Shown: piece after piece, positions 1 to 9,415 of the stretch
Position numbering within the stretch: position 1 is the stretch's first letter
Layout of the letters: each line of letters begins with the position of its first letter
Assembly: GCA_963849115.1 (NCBI GenBank)
Contig: CAWKGK010000005.1
Span: 52,932 to 116,931, forward strand
From: JACDAL01 sp963849115
GTDB lineage: Bacteria; Actinomycetota; CADDZG01; WHSQ01
DNA: 64,000 nucleotides
Reading direction: 5' to 3'
Translations under genes and position numbers: made by a program
Notes under the pieces: model-generated
Seen by the model: the letters and a program-made list of their open reading frames with translations, nothing else
The model's database searches: none
Told to the model about the DNA's origin: nothing

Positions 1-339
1 TGTCAATACCAATAGCAACGAAAGCACACCGGCTCCATAAAGAAAAGGCGCCAATGCCCTTACATAGCGGTAGTCGATGAAGCTCACGATCAGCAGGATG
101 ACGGCGCCCGCGGCGGCGTAGGCGATCTGACGCTTCAGGTATTGGCTCGGATCTAGGCCTAGCGTCTGTTGCTTGGTAGCGGTGGCGGTGAAGACCATTA
201 CCGCCCCGAAAGCGCTCAGCGCCAAAGTCACCAGCAGCAGCATGGGATCGAGGTGACGTATCGGAGCCTTTCTCGCCATGCGCGCGGCGACGGGCTCTCC
301 TCCGATGCGATCAACGGCGTCGGCGAACGTTCCCTGCAT
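1..339 (-). CDS. rodA: RodA/FtsW-family peptidoglycan glycosyltransferase, 5' part only
   Basis: The first 113 codons of a gene that leaves the window at base 1. The ATG at 339 follows the mrdA stop by 2 bases, so the two are translationally linked. Visible are a short polar N-terminus, then hydrophobic segments at about residues 33-53, 72-88 and 98-113, matching the start of SEDS proteins. RodA polymerises glycan strands from lipid II in the membrane and works with the class B PBP encoded just upstream. Identity rests on the hydrophobic pattern plus the mreBCD-mrdA context; an FtsW assignment is less likely in this operon. Confidence 0.85.
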   Translation of the reverse strand, partial: MQGTFADAVDRIGGEPVAARMARKAPIRHLDPMLLLVTLALSAFGAVMVFTATATKQQTLGLDPSQYLKRQIAYAAAGAVILLIVSFIDYRYVRALAPFLYGAGVLSLLLVLT

Positions 340-341
340 CA

Positions 342-2330
342 CTATCCTGAGAAGTCCTGGCTGAGCCCCACGTTGGGGTTATCGTCGACATTGAAGATCG
401 CTTCGTAGATCTGTCGCGCCACCGGAGCGGCGCTCTCGCCTCCGTGACCGGCCTTCTCGAGATAAGTGACCACCACGTACTCGGGATCGTCGGCGGGGGC
501 ATAAGAGGTGAACCACGCGTAGTTGAGGCCGGAATCGAGGGAGCCGATCTGAGCCGTCCCGGTCTTGCCGGCGACCGGGAAGCTGCCCTGGGGATAGCCC
601 GCGAAGGCCGAAGCGGCGGTTCCCTGATCCCCTGATATGACGTCGACGAGCCCCTGTTGCAGCGGTGCCAGCTCGGCCTCGTCGAGAGGCAGCCTGCGCA
701 CGGTCTTGGACTTGAAATCCTTCAGTATCTTGACTTCGCCCGTCTCGTCTGTGCGTCCCACAGACATTCCCAGATGTGGTTTCACGATGCGACCGCCGTT
801 GGCGATAGCCGCATAAGTCACTGCCATCTGCAGAGGGGTGGTTATCAGTTCACCCTGACCGATGGACATGTTCACGGTGTAACCGGGCAGCCACCCGATC
901 GGGCAGAAGTAGTCACGATAGGCCTCACACCAAGCGTTATCGGCAACCCGGCCTTCGGCCTCGTAGGGAAGGTCGATTCCAGTCTCGTGCCCGAAGCCTG
1001 CAATCCGCATGTAGTCCTGGAAGCGTTCGCTCCCATCGCCCAGGGCCGCTCCGGTGGCCTCTTCCATGGCCCATCCCAGCTGGTAGTAAAAGGTGTCGCA
1101 CGAGACCTCGAGCGATTCCGCGAATCCCATATAGCCCATATCGGCAGAAGTCCAGTTGTTATAGATCACGCTGCCGGGTCCCCCCCCGGGAGGAAAGACA
1201 GTTGACGGCGGGCACCCCAGGAACGTCGCGGGCGTCGCCACTCCGGACCACATCGCCGCTCCGGCAGTCACGACCTTGAAGGTCGACCCGGGTGGAAAAC
1301 CTCCGAGCACGGGCCGGTTCAACAGGCGGTCGTCGGAGTTGTCGTCCGGGGTGGCCGCACCCAGCGCACGTGCGTCCTTCTGGCTGTAGCCGTCGGCAAG
1401 AATCGAGGGATCAAAGGTCGGGAAGCTGGCCATGGCGATGATCTCGCCGTTGTCGGGATCCATGACCACAGCGCCGCCCGAGGGAGCCTGATACTCGGCG
1501 CGCGCCGCCTCGATGCCCGAGGCCAGAGCTTTCTCGGTGACCTTCTGAATGCGGGCATCAAGCGTCATATAGAGATCGTCTCCCGGTCGTTCCTCCCGCC
1601 GCGAGTCGGAGCCGACCACGTCGCCGGCTGAGTTCACAACCACCCTCTCAAGGCTCGGCCGCCCCCGGATAAAGCGGTCGTAGGTGAACTCGATCCCGTC
1701 GCGCCCGACGATGTCCCCCGCCCTGTAACGCCTCGATCCGTAGTGTTCGGACTTCAGCAGATCCTCTGAGATCTCACCGACGTAACCGAGGATCTGCGCC
1801 GCCATCTCCCTGCGCGGATAAGTTCTCACCGGCAGAAGCTCGACCGCCACACCGGGAAAGTCTTCCCGATTCTCTCGAATGTAGAAGGTGTCCTTCTCCC
1901 GCACGTCAAAGGCTACCGCCACCGGCTTATACGGCGACACGGCCTCGTCCTGAAGGTTGTCCTTCAGCTCCTTGACGGGAATATCCAGCTGCGCCGAGAG
2001 ACGGTGCAGCACCTTGCGTGTCTTCTTGTGAGTGTCGACGATCTGGCGATCCACAGTCACCGACAGGGATCGGCGGTTGCGAACCAGCATCTTGCCGTTG
2101 CGGTCGAGGATAAGTCCCCTCGGCGGCTCTGACTCGACCAGGCGAGTGCGGTTCTGCTTGGCGAGCTGGCGGAACTCGCTTGCTTCCAGCACCTGCAGGA
2201 ACCACAGTCGCGAGAACAGTGCAACGAATATCGTCACGATGATCGTTCCGAACACCGTCAACCGCAGAAGAAGGCGGTCGATTCCAAAGACGCTGCGGCC
2301 CTCCTCGGTGGGCCTAGTGAAGCCACTCAC
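342..2330 (-). CDS. mrdA: Penicillin-binding protein 2 (class B transpeptidase)
   Basis: Peptidoglycan DD-transpeptidase of the elongasome, anchored by one N-terminal membrane segment (about residues 20-40), followed by the PBP dimer region and a transpeptidase domain. Catalytic motifs are visible: STFK with Ser349, SCD in place of the usual SxN at about 410, and KTGTAQ at about 589. I chose the GTG at 2330 because it gives a GTGA overlap with the mreD stop and sits behind an AAGGTG ribosome-binding site. An upstream in-frame ATG at 2462 would only add residues that lie inside mreD. Length 662 aa is normal for the family. It lies in a rod-shape operon between mreD and rodA. Confidence 0.95.
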   Translation of the reverse strand: MSGFTRPTEEGRSVFGIDRLLLRLTVFGTIIVTIFVALFSRLWFLQVLEASEFRQLAKQNRTRLVESEPPRGLILDRNGKMLVRNRRSLSVTVDRQIVDTHKKTRKVLHRLSAQLDIPVKELKDNLQDEAVSPYKPVAVAFDVREKDTFYIRENREDFPGVAVELLPVRTYPRREMAAQILGYVGEISEDLLKSEHYGSRRYRAGDIVGRDGIEFTYDRFIRGRPSLERVVVNSAGDVVGSDSRREERPGDDLYMTLDARIQKVTEKALASGIEAARAEYQAPSGGAVVMDPDNGEIIAMASFPTFDPSILADGYSQKDARALGAATPDDNSDDRLLNRPVLGGFPPGSTFKVVTAGAAMWSGVATPATFLGCPPSTVFPPGGGPGSVIYNNWTSADMGYMGFAESLEVSCDTFYYQLGWAMEEATGAALGDGSERFQDYMRIAGFGHETGIDLPYEAEGRVADNAWCEAYRDYFCPIGWLPGYTVNMSIGQGELITTPLQMAVTYAAIANGGRIVKPHLGMSVGRTDETGEVKILKDFKSKTVRRLPLDEAELAPLQQGLVDVISGDQGTAASAFAGYPQGSFPVAGKTGTAQIGSLDSGLNYAWFTSYAPADDPEYVVVTYLEKAGHGGESAAPVARQIYEAIFNVDDNPNVGLSQDFSG

Positions 2331-2884
2331 CAGCGATACACCTTCTCCGGGCGGTAGCGATTGGCGACCTTTCTCACCAACGGATACACGAACGGCGTCA
2401 GCAACGTGTTGTAGAGAATGACGAGGCCGGCCACCTTGATAGTGAACTGGAATCCAACCCACTCTTGTCCCAGCATGATTGCCATGGTTGCGTACCCGAA
2501 CTCGGCGACTGTGGTTGCCACGGCCACCGCAAAGACGGGGGCCAGCACGGAATCTTGCGGAGCATAGATACGGAACATCCCCACAGTGAACGCCACAAGC
2601 GTGTACACCAGCGCAGTGAGTCCTGTTATCGACTGAGGCAGCAGAAGATCCTGCAACAACCCGCCGAAGAAACCCGTCACGACTCCCACGCGCTCACCGT
2701 CTGTATAGGCCAGGCACACCACCACGACGAGAATCAACTGAGGAATCACACCAAGCAGGGTGAGGCGCGCCAGCACGGTCGACTGCAACGCAACCGCGAC
2801 AACGACCGTCGCCGTCACCGCTGCAATGCGGGCGAGGCCGACCTCGGCGAGAATGCCGGTAGGGCGTGATGCGCGGGCGCTCAC
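2327..2884 (-). CDS. mreD: Rod shape-determining protein MreD
   Basis: Small integral membrane protein of 185 aa with about five hydrophobic segments, the typical MreD size and layout. It links MreC, MreB and the RodA/PBP2 synthase in side-wall growth. Its start overlaps the mreC stop by 4 bases and its stop overlaps the mrdA start by 3 bases, so the genes are translationally coupled. Sequence conservation in MreD is low, so much of the call rests on position between mreC and mrdA. Confidence 0.92.
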   Translation of the reverse strand: MSARASRPTGILAEVGLARIAAVTATVVVAVALQSTVLARLTLLGVIPQLILVVVVCLAYTDGERVGVVTGFFGGLLQDLLLPQSITGLTALVYTLVAFTVGMFRIYAPQDSVLAPVFAVAVATTVAEFGYATMAIMLGQEWVGFQFTIKVAGLVILYNTLLTPFVYPLVRKVANRYRPEKVYRW

Positions 2885-3738
2885 TTGGCCTTCTTCTTCG
2901 GCTGCACTTCGTCCCCTGTTTCGAGCAATACGGTCACGAATTGCAGAGACTTGAAATCGACTGATGGCTCGACGGTTATGAACCGTTCCAACGCGGCCGC
3001 GGAGCCACCAACTTCCGCAACGAAGCCGATCTCGATGCCGGGAGGAAAGATTCCCTGGTCGCGCCCCAAAGTGACCACCTCGTCCCCAACGGACACATCG
3101 GAAGTCACATCGATTGACGACAGGGTCAGTCGCTCACCACCACCGTTGCCCTCGACGAGTCCCGAATCGCCGAGACCTCCGACGCTTGCGGTGGCGGCGG
3201 CGGCCGGATCGACCAGCAGCAAGACCGTAGAGTAGTTGCGATCGACCCGGATGATCTTTCCGACCAGCCCGTCCGGGTTCAAAACCGCATTGTCGAGCCG
3301 GACACCTTGGCGTTTGCCCTTGCCGATGACCACCGCCCATTTGTAGTTCGAGGGGGAATTGGAGATGACGGGCGCCAGCACTGAGTCCATCGTCGTCCAA
3401 TGCTTCTCGAGCTTGAAATGCTCGTGGAGCTCCCTGTTCTCGGCTTCGATCTGGGGCAGTCCGTCGGCGTCCGCCTCCGCCTGGTCGAGGAGCGCCTTGA
3501 GCCGCTCGTTCTCGCCCCTGAGGTTCGTGAGCTCGGCCAAAGAAGAGAAGAATCCGCCCACGGGGCGAGTGACGGTCGTGAAGCCCCTCTGGATGGGCGC
3601 CACCACAGTGACGGTCAGATCGCGGGCGCGCTTGATCGGACCTCCGGAGTTCTGCCGGAAATCGAGCGTAACGACAGCGATGGACAGGGCCACAAAGGCA
3701 AGCAACAACACTCGCCCTCGCCCTACTCGGCGATACAT
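2881..3738 (-). CDS. mreC: Rod shape-determining protein MreC
   Basis: Bitopic protein of 285 aa: an N-terminal membrane helix at about residues 9-25, a coiled-coil stretch rich in Leu/Glu at about 65-105, then the beta-rich MreC domain, and a Lys-rich tail. It forms the extracellular scaffold of the elongation machinery. The ATG at 3738 is used here; a TTG at 3747, three codons upstream, lies closer to a GAGGTC motif and is a real alternative. The gap of about 150 bases to mreB contains a palindromic repeat (3841-3889), so mreC may have its own promoter or may be separated from mreB by a terminator. Confidence 0.94.
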   Translation of the reverse strand: MYRRVGRGRVLLLAFVALSIAVVTLDFRQNSGGPIKRARDLTVTVVAPIQRGFTTVTRPVGGFFSSLAELTNLRGENERLKALLDQAEADADGLPQIEAENRELHEHFKLEKHWTTMDSVLAPVISNSPSNYKWAVVIGKGKRQGVRLDNAVLNPDGLVGKIIRVDRNYSTVLLLVDPAAAATASVGGLGDSGLVEGNGGGERLTLSSIDVTSDVSVGDEVVTLGRDQGIFPPGIEIGFVAEVGGSAAALERFITVEPSVDFKSLQFVTVLLETGDEVQPKKKAK

Positions 3739-3840
3739 CCCAGTCAAGACCTCAGTGCAACAAGCGCTGCAAAACGGGGGACGGCCTCGGCACGTGGCTG
3801 CGCGCGCCGTCCTTCGAGCGTCATCCTAGCCCGAACCGGG

Positions 3841-3889
3841 GCCGACTGGTGGTCAGATGCTCTATATGGTCACCTCACCACCACTCGGC
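3841..3889. repeat. Palindromic intergenic repeat, copy 1
   Basis: 49 bases with arms GCCGACTGGTGGTCAGATG and, in inverse orientation, a sequence ending CACCACCACTCGGC. It lies just after the mreB stop, before mreC. Near-identical elements occur at 25815-25864 and, more diverged, at 20146-20197. Placement at gene ends suggests a REP-like or terminator-like structure. Confidence 0.75.
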
Positions 3890-3896
3890 GGGGGTT

Positions 3897-4928
3897 CTAG
3901 TGGCGGGTCGAGGAGATCAGCACTCGCTTGAGCGATTCGAACTCCTCGAGGCACTTGCCCGAGCCGATCGCCACGGCCCACAGCGGGTCCTCGGCGATGT
4001 GGATGGGCATGCCGGTCTCGTGCTTGAGGCGCTCGTCGAGGCCCTTCAGGAGCGAGCCACCCCCGGCGAGGACGATGCCCTTGTCCATGATGTCGGCGGC
4101 GAGCTCGGGTGGGGTCTTGTCCAGCGTGTTCTTGACCGCGTCCACGATCTGGTTCACCGGCTCCTCGATTGCCCGCCGGATCTCCTCGGCCGAGACCACG
4201 ATCGTCTTGGGAAGCCCGGCCACCAGGTCACGGCCCCGGATCTCGGCCTGCTGCTCCTCGGGCATGGGAAAGGCCGAGCCAATCGCCATCTTCATCTCTT
4301 CGGAGGTGCGCTCGCCGAGCATCAACGAGTACTCCTTCTTGATGTAGTTGATGATTGCCTCGTCGAGCTCGTCGCCGCCGATGCGGATCGACTGGCTCGT
4401 GACAATGCCTCCGAGCGAGACAACCGCAACCTCGGTGGTGCCGCCACCGATGTCGACGACCATGTTGCCGGTGGGCTCGTGAACCGGGAGCCCGGCGCCG
4501 ATGGCCGCAGCCATGGGCTCTTCGATGATGAACGCACTGCGGGCGCCGGCCGAGATCGTCGCCTCTTCGACCGCTCGCTGCTCGACTCCGGTAATGCCCG
4601 AGGGCACACACACGACCACGCGGGGCTTGGCGAGAAACGTCCGTCTGTGGACCCTCTGGATGAAGTAGCGCAGCATCTTTTCGGTGACGTCAAAATCGGC
4701 GATGACCCCGTCCTTGAGCGGACGAATTGCAACGATGTGAGCCGGCGTGCGCCCGATCATCTGCTTGGCCTCGGAGCCGACCGCCAGGATTGCGCCCGTC
4801 TTGGTGTTGATGGCGACCACAGAGGGCTCGTTCAGCACGATGCCGCGGCCGCGCACGTAGACCAGCGTATTTGCAGTCCCGAGGTCGACGGCCATATCAC
4901 GCCCGATAAATTGAAATACCGATTTCAT
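3897..4928 (-). CDS. mreB: Rod shape-determining protein MreB (actin homologue)
   Basis: Cytoskeletal ATPase of 343 aa that guides cell-wall elongation. The actin-fold phosphate loop MAVDLGTANTLVY lies at about residues 12-24, the second phosphate motif VVDIGGGTTEVAV is central, and the adenosine motif IVLAGGGSLLKGL lies near the C-terminus. ATG 4928 is preferred, with GGGGTG upstream; a GTG three codons earlier is possible. It heads the mre block downstream of ndk. Confidence 0.96.
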   Translation of the reverse strand: MKSVFQFIGRDMAVDLGTANTLVYVRGRGIVLNEPSVVAINTKTGAILAVGSEAKQMIGRTPAHIVAIRPLKDGVIADFDVTEKMLRYFIQRVHRRTFLAKPRVVVCVPSGITGVEQRAVEEATISAGARSAFIIEEPMAAAIGAGLPVHEPTGNMVVDIGGGTTEVAVVSLGGIVTSQSIRIGGDELDEAIINYIKKEYSLMLGERTSEEMKMAIGSAFPMPEEQQAEIRGRDLVAGLPKTIVVSAEEIRRAIEEPVNQIVDAVKNTLDKTPPELAADIMDKGIVLAGGGSLLKGLDERLKHETGMPIHIAEDPLWAVAIGSGKCLEEFESLKRVLISSTRH

Positions 4929-4973
4929 CTGAAACACACCCCAAATTCGGCTAGCTGTATAGGAGTCGACAGA

Positions 4974-5381
4974 CTAGCCGAAAAACAACTCCAGCTCTCG
5001 CGCCGCCGACTCCGGCGAGTCCGAGCCGTGCACGATGTTGAACGTGATCTCGGTGGCGTAATCGCCGCGAATCGAGCCGGGGACCGCATCTAAGGGGTTC
5101 GTGGCGCCCATGATCTGACGGCAGCCCAAGACCGCCTCCGCTCCCTCGACGGCCATGGCCACCACCGGCCCCGAGGTGATGAAAGACACGAGCTCGGAGA
5201 AAAACGGCTTTTCGGTGTGCTCGGCGTAGTGGCGGCTCGCCAGGTCCTCGTCGATCGTGAACAGCCTCATCTCGACGATGTCGTAGCCCTTCTGCTCGAG
5301 ACGGGAGATGACCTCCCCGACGAGACGGCGCCTCACGCCGTCCGGCTTGACCATGACGAAAGTCCTCTGCGCAGCCGTCAT
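4974..5381 (-). CDS. ndk: Nucleoside diphosphate kinase
   Basis: Cytosolic enzyme that transfers the ATP gamma-phosphate to NDPs through a phospho-histidine. At 135 aa it is full length; the active-site motif NIVHGSDSPESA near residues 112-123 carries the phosphorylated His. ATG 5381 overlaps the folC stop by one base (TGATG) and has AGGAGG upstream; the longer reading frame would only translate folC sequence. The order valS-folC-ndk-mreB is a common chromosomal arrangement in high-GC Gram-positives. Confidence 0.97.
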   Translation of the reverse strand: MTAAQRTFVMVKPDGVRRRLVGEVISRLEQKGYDIVEMRLFTIDEDLASRHYAEHTEKPFFSELVSFITSGPVVAMAVEGAEAVLGCRQIMGATNPLDAVPGSIRGDYATEITFNIVHGSDSPESAARELELFFG

Positions 5382-6697
5382 CACGAATCCTCCTGATCTA
5401 AAGAGGGCTGATCCATCAGCGCCTGCCGTGCTTCGCCGACCACGTAGTGCGATCCCGTAACGCACACCAGCCGGCCCTGGCCGGCCGAGCCGATTGCGGC
5501 GTGCACGGCGGCGCCGACTTCGGAGACGATCTCATATTCGAGGCCCAGCTCCGCCGCCGTCGCGCCCAAATCGGACGGGGCCACCGAGCGCGCACTCTGT
5601 GGTTGTGTGATTACAAGGAGGCAAGGCAGGCGCGCCAGCTCGACCAGCATCCCTCTGTAGTCCTTGTCGGCCAGGACGCCGACCACGACTACGAGGTCGT
5701 CGAACACGAAAGCCTCGGCGAGCCCGTTCACCAACGCGGCCATGCCGTCCGGGTTGTGGGCCACGTCGAGGACCACGGTGACCTCATCCTGCGCCAGCCT
5801 CATGCTCTCGAGGCGACCCGGTACGCGCGCCTGTGCGAGACCCTCCTGCACCACGTCGGTGCCCAGTGGCTGCGCCGGCAGGAACCTGGTCACGGCCTCG
5901 AGAGCAACCGCCGCATTGATCCCCTGATGGCTGCCGTGCAGCGGCAGAAAGAGGTCGTCGTAGCGCGCTTTGGTGGTCTGCAGGGCGAGATAGCGGCCCC
6001 CGAACGCAACCCTGTTGTCGAGCACGGAGAAGTCCCGCTCGAGCGCCGCCAGATCGGCCCCCTGCCCTGCCGCCTCATCCGAGATCACTCTCAATACGCT
6101 GGGCGATCTCTCGGCGGTCACTACCGAAGCACCCGGTTTGATGATTCCTACTTTCTCCTTGGCGATGGTTTCGGTGTTCGAGCCCAGAAGCTCAGTGTGC
6201 TCGAGGCCGATATTTGTGATCACGGCCACGGCTGCGTTGAGAACGTTGGTTGCATCCCAGCGACCTCCGAGTCCCACTTCGACCACTGCTGCTTGGGCGT
6301 TGTCTGCTGCCCACAGAAAGAACATTCCCGTCAACAATTCGAAGTAGCTGACACGTTCGTCAACCAGGTCGAGATAGGGCAACACGTGAGCAAAAAGGTC
6401 GCCGAAGGAATGTTCGTCGACCGGCTCACCGTCGAGCGCGATGCGTTCGGTCACGCTTTGAAGATGAGGAGACGTGTAGGTGCCGACCTTGAGACCGGAG
6501 GCTCGCAGCAAGCTAGTCGAGATGTGGGCCACCGACGTCTTGCCGTTGGTGCCCGTGACATGAATCGCCGGCACTGCCCGCTCGGGATGGTCGAGCAGCT
6601 CGAGCAACGCCTCGATCCGATGAGTCGACGGGCTCCTCGAGCGCATGTGGTCGACGCCGAGCGCGTCGAGATATGAGACCGCTTCCTGAAAGCTCAT
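5381..6697 (-). CDS. folC: Bifunctional folylpolyglutamate synthase / dihydrofolate synthase
   Basis: Mur-ligase family enzyme of 438 aa that adds glutamate to dihydropteroate and folates with ATP. The P-loop HVTGTNGKTSVAH is at about residues 46-58; the central ligase motif (VVEVGLGGRWDATNVL) and the C-terminal VLDVAHNPDGM motif are clear. It follows valS by 3 bases and overlaps ndk by 1 base, so it is part of the same operon. Confidence 0.96.
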   Translation of the reverse strand: MSFQEAVSYLDALGVDHMRSRSPSTHRIEALLELLDHPERAVPAIHVTGTNGKTSVAHISTSLLRASGLKVGTYTSPHLQSVTERIALDGEPVDEHSFGDLFAHVLPYLDLVDERVSYFELLTGMFFLWAADNAQAAVVEVGLGGRWDATNVLNAAVAVITNIGLEHTELLGSNTETIAKEKVGIIKPGASVVTAERSPSVLRVISDEAAGQGADLAALERDFSVLDNRVAFGGRYLALQTTKARYDDLFLPLHGSHQGINAAVALEAVTRFLPAQPLGTDVVQEGLAQARVPGRLESMRLAQDEVTVVLDVAHNPDGMAALVNGLAEAFVFDDLVVVVGVLADKDYRGMLVELARLPCLLVITQPQSARSVAPSDLGATAAELGLEYEIVSEVGAAVHAAIGSAGQGRLVCVTGSHYVVGEARQALMDQPSLDQEDS

Positions 6698-6700
6698 TTC

Positions 6701-9253
6701 CTAGGTCCCCTTGGACGGGGCCTGCCCCAACGTGATCTGCGTGGTGATCGATTCGTCACTGCTCGCTCGAAGCTCGTAGCTCTCGGCGGCAAGCGTGGAG
6801 GACACGTCGTCCATGACCGGCTCCAGCAGCTCGAGCGTTGCTTGAGACGCCTCGATCTCCAGCCGCTCGACGGGAAAGCGAATCGACACCTTGGCTTGAG
6901 ACTTGGCGCGCCGAACCTGGGTCAGGACCTCGACCGCGACGTCGAACAAGCCGGCGTCCTTCGCCCCCAAGAGCTCATCTCTGCTCGGCCACGCCTGCTT
7001 GTGAATGGAACGCGGAGCTTCTCTATCTGCGTTCCACACCTCTTCGGTGATGTAAGGGAGAAAGGGGGCGAACAGTCGCAACACGATGTCGAGCCCCGTT
7101 CGCAGCGTGGCTAGGGCAGAGGGATCGCCCGCGTAAGCGCGACTCTTGGAAAGCTCCAGATAATTGTCACAGAAATCCGACCAGAACCACGACTCGATCA
7201 CCTCCAATGCACCGGCATGATCCCACGCTTCCCACTCCACGTCGGCCGCCGCGATCACATCCGAAAGCCGCGCCCGGAGCGCAACGTCCAGCGGATGTGT
7301 AGGCGCGCCGCCCGCTCCCTCGTAGAGTCGCACGAGCCGGGCCGCGTTTCTGATCTTTGTGACGAGACGCTTACCTTCCTTGAAGACATTGTTGTCGATG
7401 GCGGTATCGACGCCGAGACGTGACGAGGCCGCCCAGTAGCGCGTTGCATCTGCGCCGAACTGGTCGAGCGGTTCAGTTGGCAAGGTGACGTTACCTTTGG
7501 ACTTCGACATTTTCTTGCGAAGCGGGTCGAGTACGAATCCGGAGATCGCAGCGTGCTTCCAAGGGATCGAGCCGTCCTCCAGAAAGGCGCGAGTGATCGT
7601 GACGAACGCCCACGTGCGGATGATGTCGTGGGCCTGGGGCCTCAAGTCGTTCGGATAAAGAGCCTCGTGCCGCACAAGATCATCAGGCCATCCTGATGCG
7701 ATCAACGGGGTCAGCGCCGAAGTGGCCCACGTATCGAAGATATCGGGGTCGCCCGTGAAGCCGCCGGGCCGGCCGCGCTGTTCTGCTGAGTACCCGGTGG
7801 GGGTTTCGGCATAGGGATCGACCGGCAGGTCATCCTTCTCGGGCACGATCAGCTTCTCGTAGTTCACGGCGCCGGTCTCATCGATCTCGTACCACACGGG
7901 AATCGGAACTCCGAAGTAACGCTGGCGGCTAATGCACCAGTCCTGGTTGAGCCCCTCGACCCAGTCCTCGTAGCGCTTGCGGAACAGCTCCGGGTGCCAC
8001 TCGATCCTGCGGCCCTGCTCGAGGAGCTTGTCCTTCTTGTCCATCACGGGGACGAACCATTGGCGCGATACGACAAACTCGAGCGGACGATCACCCTTCT
8101 CGTAGAACTTCACGGGACGGCGCACGCGTTCGGGCTCGCCTTCGAGGTCGCCGGCGCTCTGGAGCATCTCGACCACTGCCCGCTGTGCCTGTGCGATCGT
8201 CAGACCTGCAAGCTGATCGTGGTTGCGAGCTGCCTTATCTGGATCTCGCGACTGCCATTGCGCGTCCCCCCACGGAGCCGGAAGTATGCGGCCGTCGCGC
8301 GCTATCACCTCGCGCGCCGGAACGTTCAGCTCGCGCCACCACTCGACATCGGCCTGATCCCCAAACGTACAGATCATCAGGATGCCGGTGCCCTTGGCCG
8401 GGTCCGCGCCCTCGTCCGCGATGATCGGGACCGGCGCGTGGAACAAGGGAGTGAGTGCGGTTCTGCCGATCAGGTGCCGGTAACGCTCGTCCTCGGGGTG
8501 CGCAGTGACCGCGATACAGGCGGGCAGAAGCTCGGGCCGCGTGGTCGCGATCACGAACGACTCATCACCTGTTGGTTCCCCCCCAGCTCCCTCTACGCCG
8601 AAGCGGATGCGATAGAAGAAGCCGTCCCGGTCGCGATCCTCGACCTCTGCCTGCGCCACCGCGCTCTGAAAGCCGACATCCCACATCGTCGGTGCGTTGC
8701 GCAGCTCCACCTCCTTCTTCTCGAGCAGGTGGAGAAAGGACAGCTGGCTGACGTAACGTGAACGCTCGTCGATGGTGGCGTAGGACTGCTCCCAGTCGAC
8801 CGACAGCCCGACACGCCGAAAGAGGTCCTTGAACTTCTTCTCGTCCTCGGACACGACCTGGTCGCACAGCTCGATGAAGTTGCGCCGGGAGACAGCGATG
8901 GTTTCGCCCTCGCGCCCGAAGGCCACCTCGAGGCCGGCCTCGTAGGGCAGGGAGGGGTCGCAACGGACGTTGAAGACGTTCTGGACCCGCCGCTCGGTCG
9001 GCAGCCCGTTGTCGTCCCAGCCCATCGGATAGAAGATGTTGTCACCTCGCATCCGCCGGTAACGAACCATGAGGTCCGTGTGCGTGAACGAGCAGACGTG
9101 ACCGATGTGGAGCGAGCCCGACACCGTGGGGGGAGGGGTATCCACGACGAAGGTCTCGTCGCGGCCCCTGCTCGGGTCGTAGCGATAGACCCCCTGGTCA
9201 TCCCAGAAACGCCGCCAGCGCTCCTCCATCTCCTGCAAGTCGAATTGGGCCAC
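6701..9253 (-). CDS. valS: Valyl-tRNA synthetase
   Basis: Class I synthetase of 850 aa charging tRNA-Val, with an editing domain. HIGH (residues 49-52) and KMSKS (near residue 580) are intact. The segment GWDDNGLPTERRVQ after HIGH is typical of the archaeal-like ValRS branch found in some actinobacterial lineages. The GTG at 9253 is the first codon; no strong ribosome-binding site is seen. folC follows after 3 bases. Confidence 0.96.
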   Translation of the reverse strand: MAQFDLQEMEERWRRFWDDQGVYRYDPSRGRDETFVVDTPPPTVSGSLHIGHVCSFTHTDLMVRYRRMRGDNIFYPMGWDDNGLPTERRVQNVFNVRCDPSLPYEAGLEVAFGREGETIAVSRRNFIELCDQVVSEDEKKFKDLFRRVGLSVDWEQSYATIDERSRYVSQLSFLHLLEKKEVELRNAPTMWDVGFQSAVAQAEVEDRDRDGFFYRIRFGVEGAGGEPTGDESFVIATTRPELLPACIAVTAHPEDERYRHLIGRTALTPLFHAPVPIIADEGADPAKGTGILMICTFGDQADVEWWRELNVPAREVIARDGRILPAPWGDAQWQSRDPDKAARNHDQLAGLTIAQAQRAVVEMLQSAGDLEGEPERVRRPVKFYEKGDRPLEFVVSRQWFVPVMDKKDKLLEQGRRIEWHPELFRKRYEDWVEGLNQDWCISRQRYFGVPIPVWYEIDETGAVNYEKLIVPEKDDLPVDPYAETPTGYSAEQRGRPGGFTGDPDIFDTWATSALTPLIASGWPDDLVRHEALYPNDLRPQAHDIIRTWAFVTITRAFLEDGSIPWKHAAISGFVLDPLRKKMSKSKGNVTLPTEPLDQFGADATRYWAASSRLGVDTAIDNNVFKEGKRLVTKIRNAARLVRLYEGAGGAPTHPLDVALRARLSDVIAAADVEWEAWDHAGALEVIESWFWSDFCDNYLELSKSRAYAGDPSALATLRTGLDIVLRLFAPFLPYITEEVWNADREAPRSIHKQAWPSRDELLGAKDAGLFDVAVEVLTQVRRAKSQAKVSIRFPVERLEIEASQATLELLEPVMDDVSSTLAAESYELRASSDESITTQITLGQAPSKGT

Positions 9254-9309
9254 CGCCGGAGCCTAAAGGTTCGGCAGCAGGGGGCCGGGCCGCGGTCGGG
9301 TCTGTCGGT

Positions 9310-9338
9310 GGTTGAGGTGCGACGGTCTACCGTCAACC
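9310..9338 (-). terminator. Hairpin between the DUF3352 gene and valS
   Basis: The inner stem GACGGT/ACCGTC is flanked by GGTTGA/TCAACC. It lies 78 bases after the DUF3352 stop and 57 bases before the valS start on the minus strand. A second copy of GTGCGACGGTCTAC follows at 9358. No T-run is present, so terminator function is only a possibility. Confidence 0.3.
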
Positions 9339-9415
9339 ACCCGAATCGGTGGCTCACGTGCGACGGTCTACTCCCAGCCCCCGGCGCACCACGTCGTCCG
9401 CGGAGCCGGGGGGAC

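Noticed and set aside
3849..5093. 414-codon plus-strand ORF opposite mreB
   Set aside because: Mirror frame of a highly biased coding gene; mreB is certain on the other strand.
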